Source of the DNA: Streptomyces africanus | GTDB lineage: Bacteria > Actinomycetota > Actinomycetes > Streptomycetales > Streptomycetaceae | Assembly (NCBI RefSeq): GCF_002150735.1 | Contig: NZ_MUKA01000212.1 | Span: 1-54,898 of the forward strand | Reading direction: 5' to 3' | DNA: 54,898 nt | Shown here: positions 52,998-54,898 of the stretch, piece by piece | How positions within the stretch are numbered: position 1 is the stretch's first letter | Layout of the letters: each line of letters begins with the position of its first letter | Notes under the pieces: generated by a model | Database searches by the model: none | What the model was told of the DNA's origin: nothing | The model's input: only the letters and a program-made list of their open reading frames with translations | Made by a program: the position numbers and the translations under genes

Positions 52998-53663
52998 TCA
53001 GGCCGGCGACGTCCGCGCCTGGCGCACCAGCCGCATGTACCTGTCCCAGTCCCAGTGCGGCCCGGGGTCCGTGTGGTCCGTGCCCGGGACCTCCACGTGG
53101 CCGATGATGTGCTCGCGGTCGACGGGTATGTCGTAGCGCGCGCAGATCCGGGCCGTGAGCCGGGCCGAGGCCTCGTACATCTCGTCCGTGAAGTCCTGCG
53201 GCCGGTCCACGAAACCCGCGTGCTCGATGCCGACACTGCGCTCGTTGTAGGCGCGGTTGCCCGCGTGGTACGCCACGTCCAGCTCGCGGATCATCTGGGC
53301 GATGTGCCCGTCCTTGCGGACGATGTAGTGCGAGGCCGCCTTGTGCCCCGGGTCCTGGAAGGCCTTCACCGCGCTGTCGAAGCTGCCCTGGGTGACATGG
53401 ACGACCACCATGTCTATGCCGTAGTCGTCCGGCCGGTCCGCACGGCGCCAGTTCGCGTCCGACGCGGCCACCCAGCGGGCGCCCGCGTAGTCGACCTCGC
53501 CCGCCTTGCGCGGCTTCTCCACGCCCGGCACGCGCCACCACAGCCGGCCCAGCTCGTCCCGGGCCAGCACCGCGGAGCCCACGGCGGCCGCCGCCCCGCC
53601 GACGATCAGGGCCCGCCGGCCGATGCGCCGGTCCGTGTCCTTGGCTGCTCGTCTCGCCCCCAT
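52998..53663 (-). CDS. N-acetylmuramoyl-L-alanine amidase (Amidase_2, Tat-exported)
   Basis: 221 aa. The N-terminus carries a twin-arginine signal (GRRALIVGGAAAA). The Amidase_2 zinc site is suggested by VVVHVTQG, an YHAGNR segment and HTDPGPHWDW. The family cleaves the bond between MurNAc and the peptide stem of peptidoglycan. Start 53663 (MGARRAAK); a much longer frame upstream is only the shadow of mnmA. It lies antisense between the desulfurase and mnmA. Confidence 0.92.
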   Translation of the reverse strand: MGARRAAKDTDRRIGRRALIVGGAAAAVGSAVLARDELGRLWWRVPGVEKPRKAGEVDYAGARWVAASDANWRRADRPDDYGIDMVVVHVTQGSFDSAVKAFQDPGHKAASHYIVRKDGHIAQMIRELDVAYHAGNRAYNERSVGIEHAGFVDRPQDFTDEMYEASARLTARICARYDIPVDREHIIGHVEVPGTDHTDPGPHWDWDRYMRLVRQARTSPA

Positions 53664-53723
53664 GTGATCGCCAACGGATACCCGGCGGCCTTGGTTCCCG
53701 CGCCCCCTTACCCTGGAAGGGTT

Positions 53724-54854
53724 ATGACTGACACCCCGCAGCGCTCCCGTCCCCTCCGCGTCCTGGCCGCCATGTCCGGCGGAGTCGACTCCGCCGTAGC
53801 CGCCGCCCGCGCGGCCGAGGCGGGCCACGACGTGACCGGCGTCCACCTCGCGCTCTCCGCCAACCCCCAGTCCTTCCGGACGGGCGCGCGGGGCTGCTGC
53901 ACCATCGAGGACTCGCGCGACGCCCGCCGCGCCGCGGACGTCATCGGCATCCCCTTCTACGTGTGGGACCTCGCCGACCGCTTCCGCGAGGACGTCGTCG
54001 AGGACTTCGTCGCCGAGTACGAGGCCGGCCGCACCCCCAACCCCTGCCTGCGCTGCAACGAGAAGATCAAGTTCGCGGCGCTGCTGGACAAGGCGCTGGC
54101 GCTGGGCTTCGACGCGGTCTGCACGGGCCACTACGCCAAGGTGATCGTCCGCGAGGACGGCACCCGCGAGCTGCACCGCGCCTCCGACATGGCCAAGGAC
54201 CAGTCCTACGTCCTCGGCGTCCTGGACGACAAGCAGCTCGCCCACGCGATGTTCCCGCTCGGGGACACGGTCACCACCAAGGACGAGATCCGCGCGGAGG
54301 CCGAGCGCCGGGGCCTGGCCGTGGCCAAGAAGCCCGACTCGCACGACATCTGCTTCATCGCCGACGGCGACACCCAGGGCTTCCTCGCGAACCGGCTCGG
54401 CCGCTCCGAGGGCGACATCGTCGACGAGTCCGGCAACCGGATCGGCACGCACGAGGGCGCGTACGGCTTCACCATCGGCCAGCGCAAGGGCCTGCGCATC
54501 GGCACCCCGGCGCCCGACGGCAAGCCGCGCTACGTCCTCGACATCTCCCCGGTCACCAACACGGTCACGGTCGGCCCGGCCGACGCGCTGGACGTCAGCG
54601 CCCTGACCGCGATCAAGCCGCGCTGGTGCGGCGCCGCCCCCACCGGCCCGGGCACCTACACGGCCCAGCTCCGCGCCCACGGCGGCGAGACCGAGGTCAC
54701 CGCCGAGCCGGCCGACGGCCGGCTGGAGGTGTCCTTCGCGGAGCCGGTCCGCGGCGTCGCCCCCGGCCAGGCGATCGTCCTGTACGACGGCACGCGCGTG
54801 GTGGGGTCGGCGACGATCGCGTCGACCAGGCGAGCGACGGCGGGCGTGGCCTGA
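53724..54854 (+). CDS. mnmA: tRNA-specific 2-thiouridylase MnmA
   Basis: 376 aa. The PP-loop SGGVDS binds ATP; catalytic cysteines sit in NPCLRCNEK and SHDICFI. It thiolates U34 in the wobble position of tRNAs for Lys, Glu and Gln. ATG 53724 with AAGG nearby. The cysteine desulfurase upstream is the likely sulfur donor. A frame opening at 52242 is an artefact of the desulfurase antisense. Confidence 0.96.
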   Translation: MTDTPQRSRPLRVLAAMSGGVDSAVAAARAAEAGHDVTGVHLALSANPQSFRTGARGCCTIEDSRDARRAADVIGIPFYVWDLADRFREDVVEDFVAEYEAGRTPNPCLRCNEKIKFAALLDKALALGFDAVCTGHYAKVIVREDGTRELHRASDMAKDQSYVLGVLDDKQLAHAMFPLGDTVTTKDEIRAEAERRGLAVAKKPDSHDICFIADGDTQGFLANRLGRSEGDIVDESGNRIGTHEGAYGFTIGQRKGLRIGTPAPDGKPRYVLDISPVTNTVTVGPADALDVSALTAIKPRWCGAAPTGPGTYTAQLRAHGGETEVTAEPADGRLEVSFAEPVRGVAPGQAIVLYDGTRVVGSATIASTRRATAGVA

Positions 54855-54878
54855 CGCCGCGGACCTCAGGAGGGCAGG

Positions 54879-54898
54879 CCTCCACGCGCGCGTGGAGG
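54879..54898 (+). terminator. hairpin at the window end, after mnmA
   Basis: CCTCCACG and CGTGGAGG with a 4-base loop. It is cut by the window edge, so its arms may be longer. It probably ends the mnmA transcript. Confidence 0.5.

Noticed and set aside
53664..54680. Long 5' extension of the amidase gene across mnmA
   Set aside because: The extension is antisense to mnmA, while ATG 53663 gives a proper Tat signal.

Overview
The window reads as chromosomal DNA of a Streptomyces (or a very close actinomycete). GC content is very high, third codon positions are almost all G or C, and GTG starts are frequent. Several genes look leaderless, and regulators of the SARP, TetR, MerR, GntR and WYL families are abundant. 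The gene content (tandem L,D-transpeptidase lipoproteins, a ScARP-type guanine ADP-ribosyltransferase, the gcvT-gcvH-glyA-sdaA block, an oligopeptide transporter, a cysteine desulfurase and mnmA) is that of a conserved Streptomyces chromosome region. From memory the ADP-ribosyltransferase corresponds to S. coelicolor SCO5461; I could not check this.

Positions 1-11190 hold an orphan polyketide/fatty-acid-like cluster. It contains a HAD-like protein (cut by the window edge), an aldo-keto reductase, a KASIII, a free acyl carrier protein, a KASII-like ketosynthase without a chain-length factor, a type II thioesterase, a small SARP activator, an iterative type I PKS (KS-AT-degenerate DH/TH-ACP, 1276 aa, orsellinate-synthase-like layout) and a TetR regulator. 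The cluster is rich in cis elements: a perfect 14-bp inverted repeat in the divergent promoter, a 26-codon ORF coupled to the KASIII gene, a 17-bp hairpin between KS and thioesterase, and SARP-like direct repeats before the PKS. This is the best candidate for an undescribed system.

Positions 11240-28550 are mixed housekeeping and accessory genes: glycogen debranching (glgX), two L,D-transpeptidases, an enoyl-CoA hydratase, an anti-sigma-like ATPase, a beta-propeller lipoprotein, the secreted ADP-ribosyltransferase, a MerR-controlled hydrolase/MFS pair, a second MerR, an EF-hand protein, and leuA with a Leu-rich leader peptide and attenuator. A coupled ABC ATPase, a FadR-type GntR, an F420/NADP-type oxidoreductase and a GH25 lysozyme follow.

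Positions 28630-32130 encode a two-gene McrBC-type modification-dependent restriction system, with a GACA tetranucleotide repeat just upstream of mcrB. Positions 32140-36720 form the serine/glycine block (sdaA, glyA, gcvH, gcvT) under a tandem glycine riboswitch. A P-loop protein and two SseB-family proteins (serine-sensitivity family) lie next to it.

Positions 39480-45930 are a five-gene Dpp/Opp-type peptide ABC transporter operon. The rest carries a TRIC/UPF0126 channel, a membrane esterase, a hotdog thioesterase, a DinB-like protein divergent from a WYL regulator, a TetR divergent from small membrane proteins, a cysteine desulfurase and mnmA (which together can thiolate tRNA U34), and a Tat-type amidase. 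No tRNA, rRNA, CRISPR array, transposase or integrase was seen.
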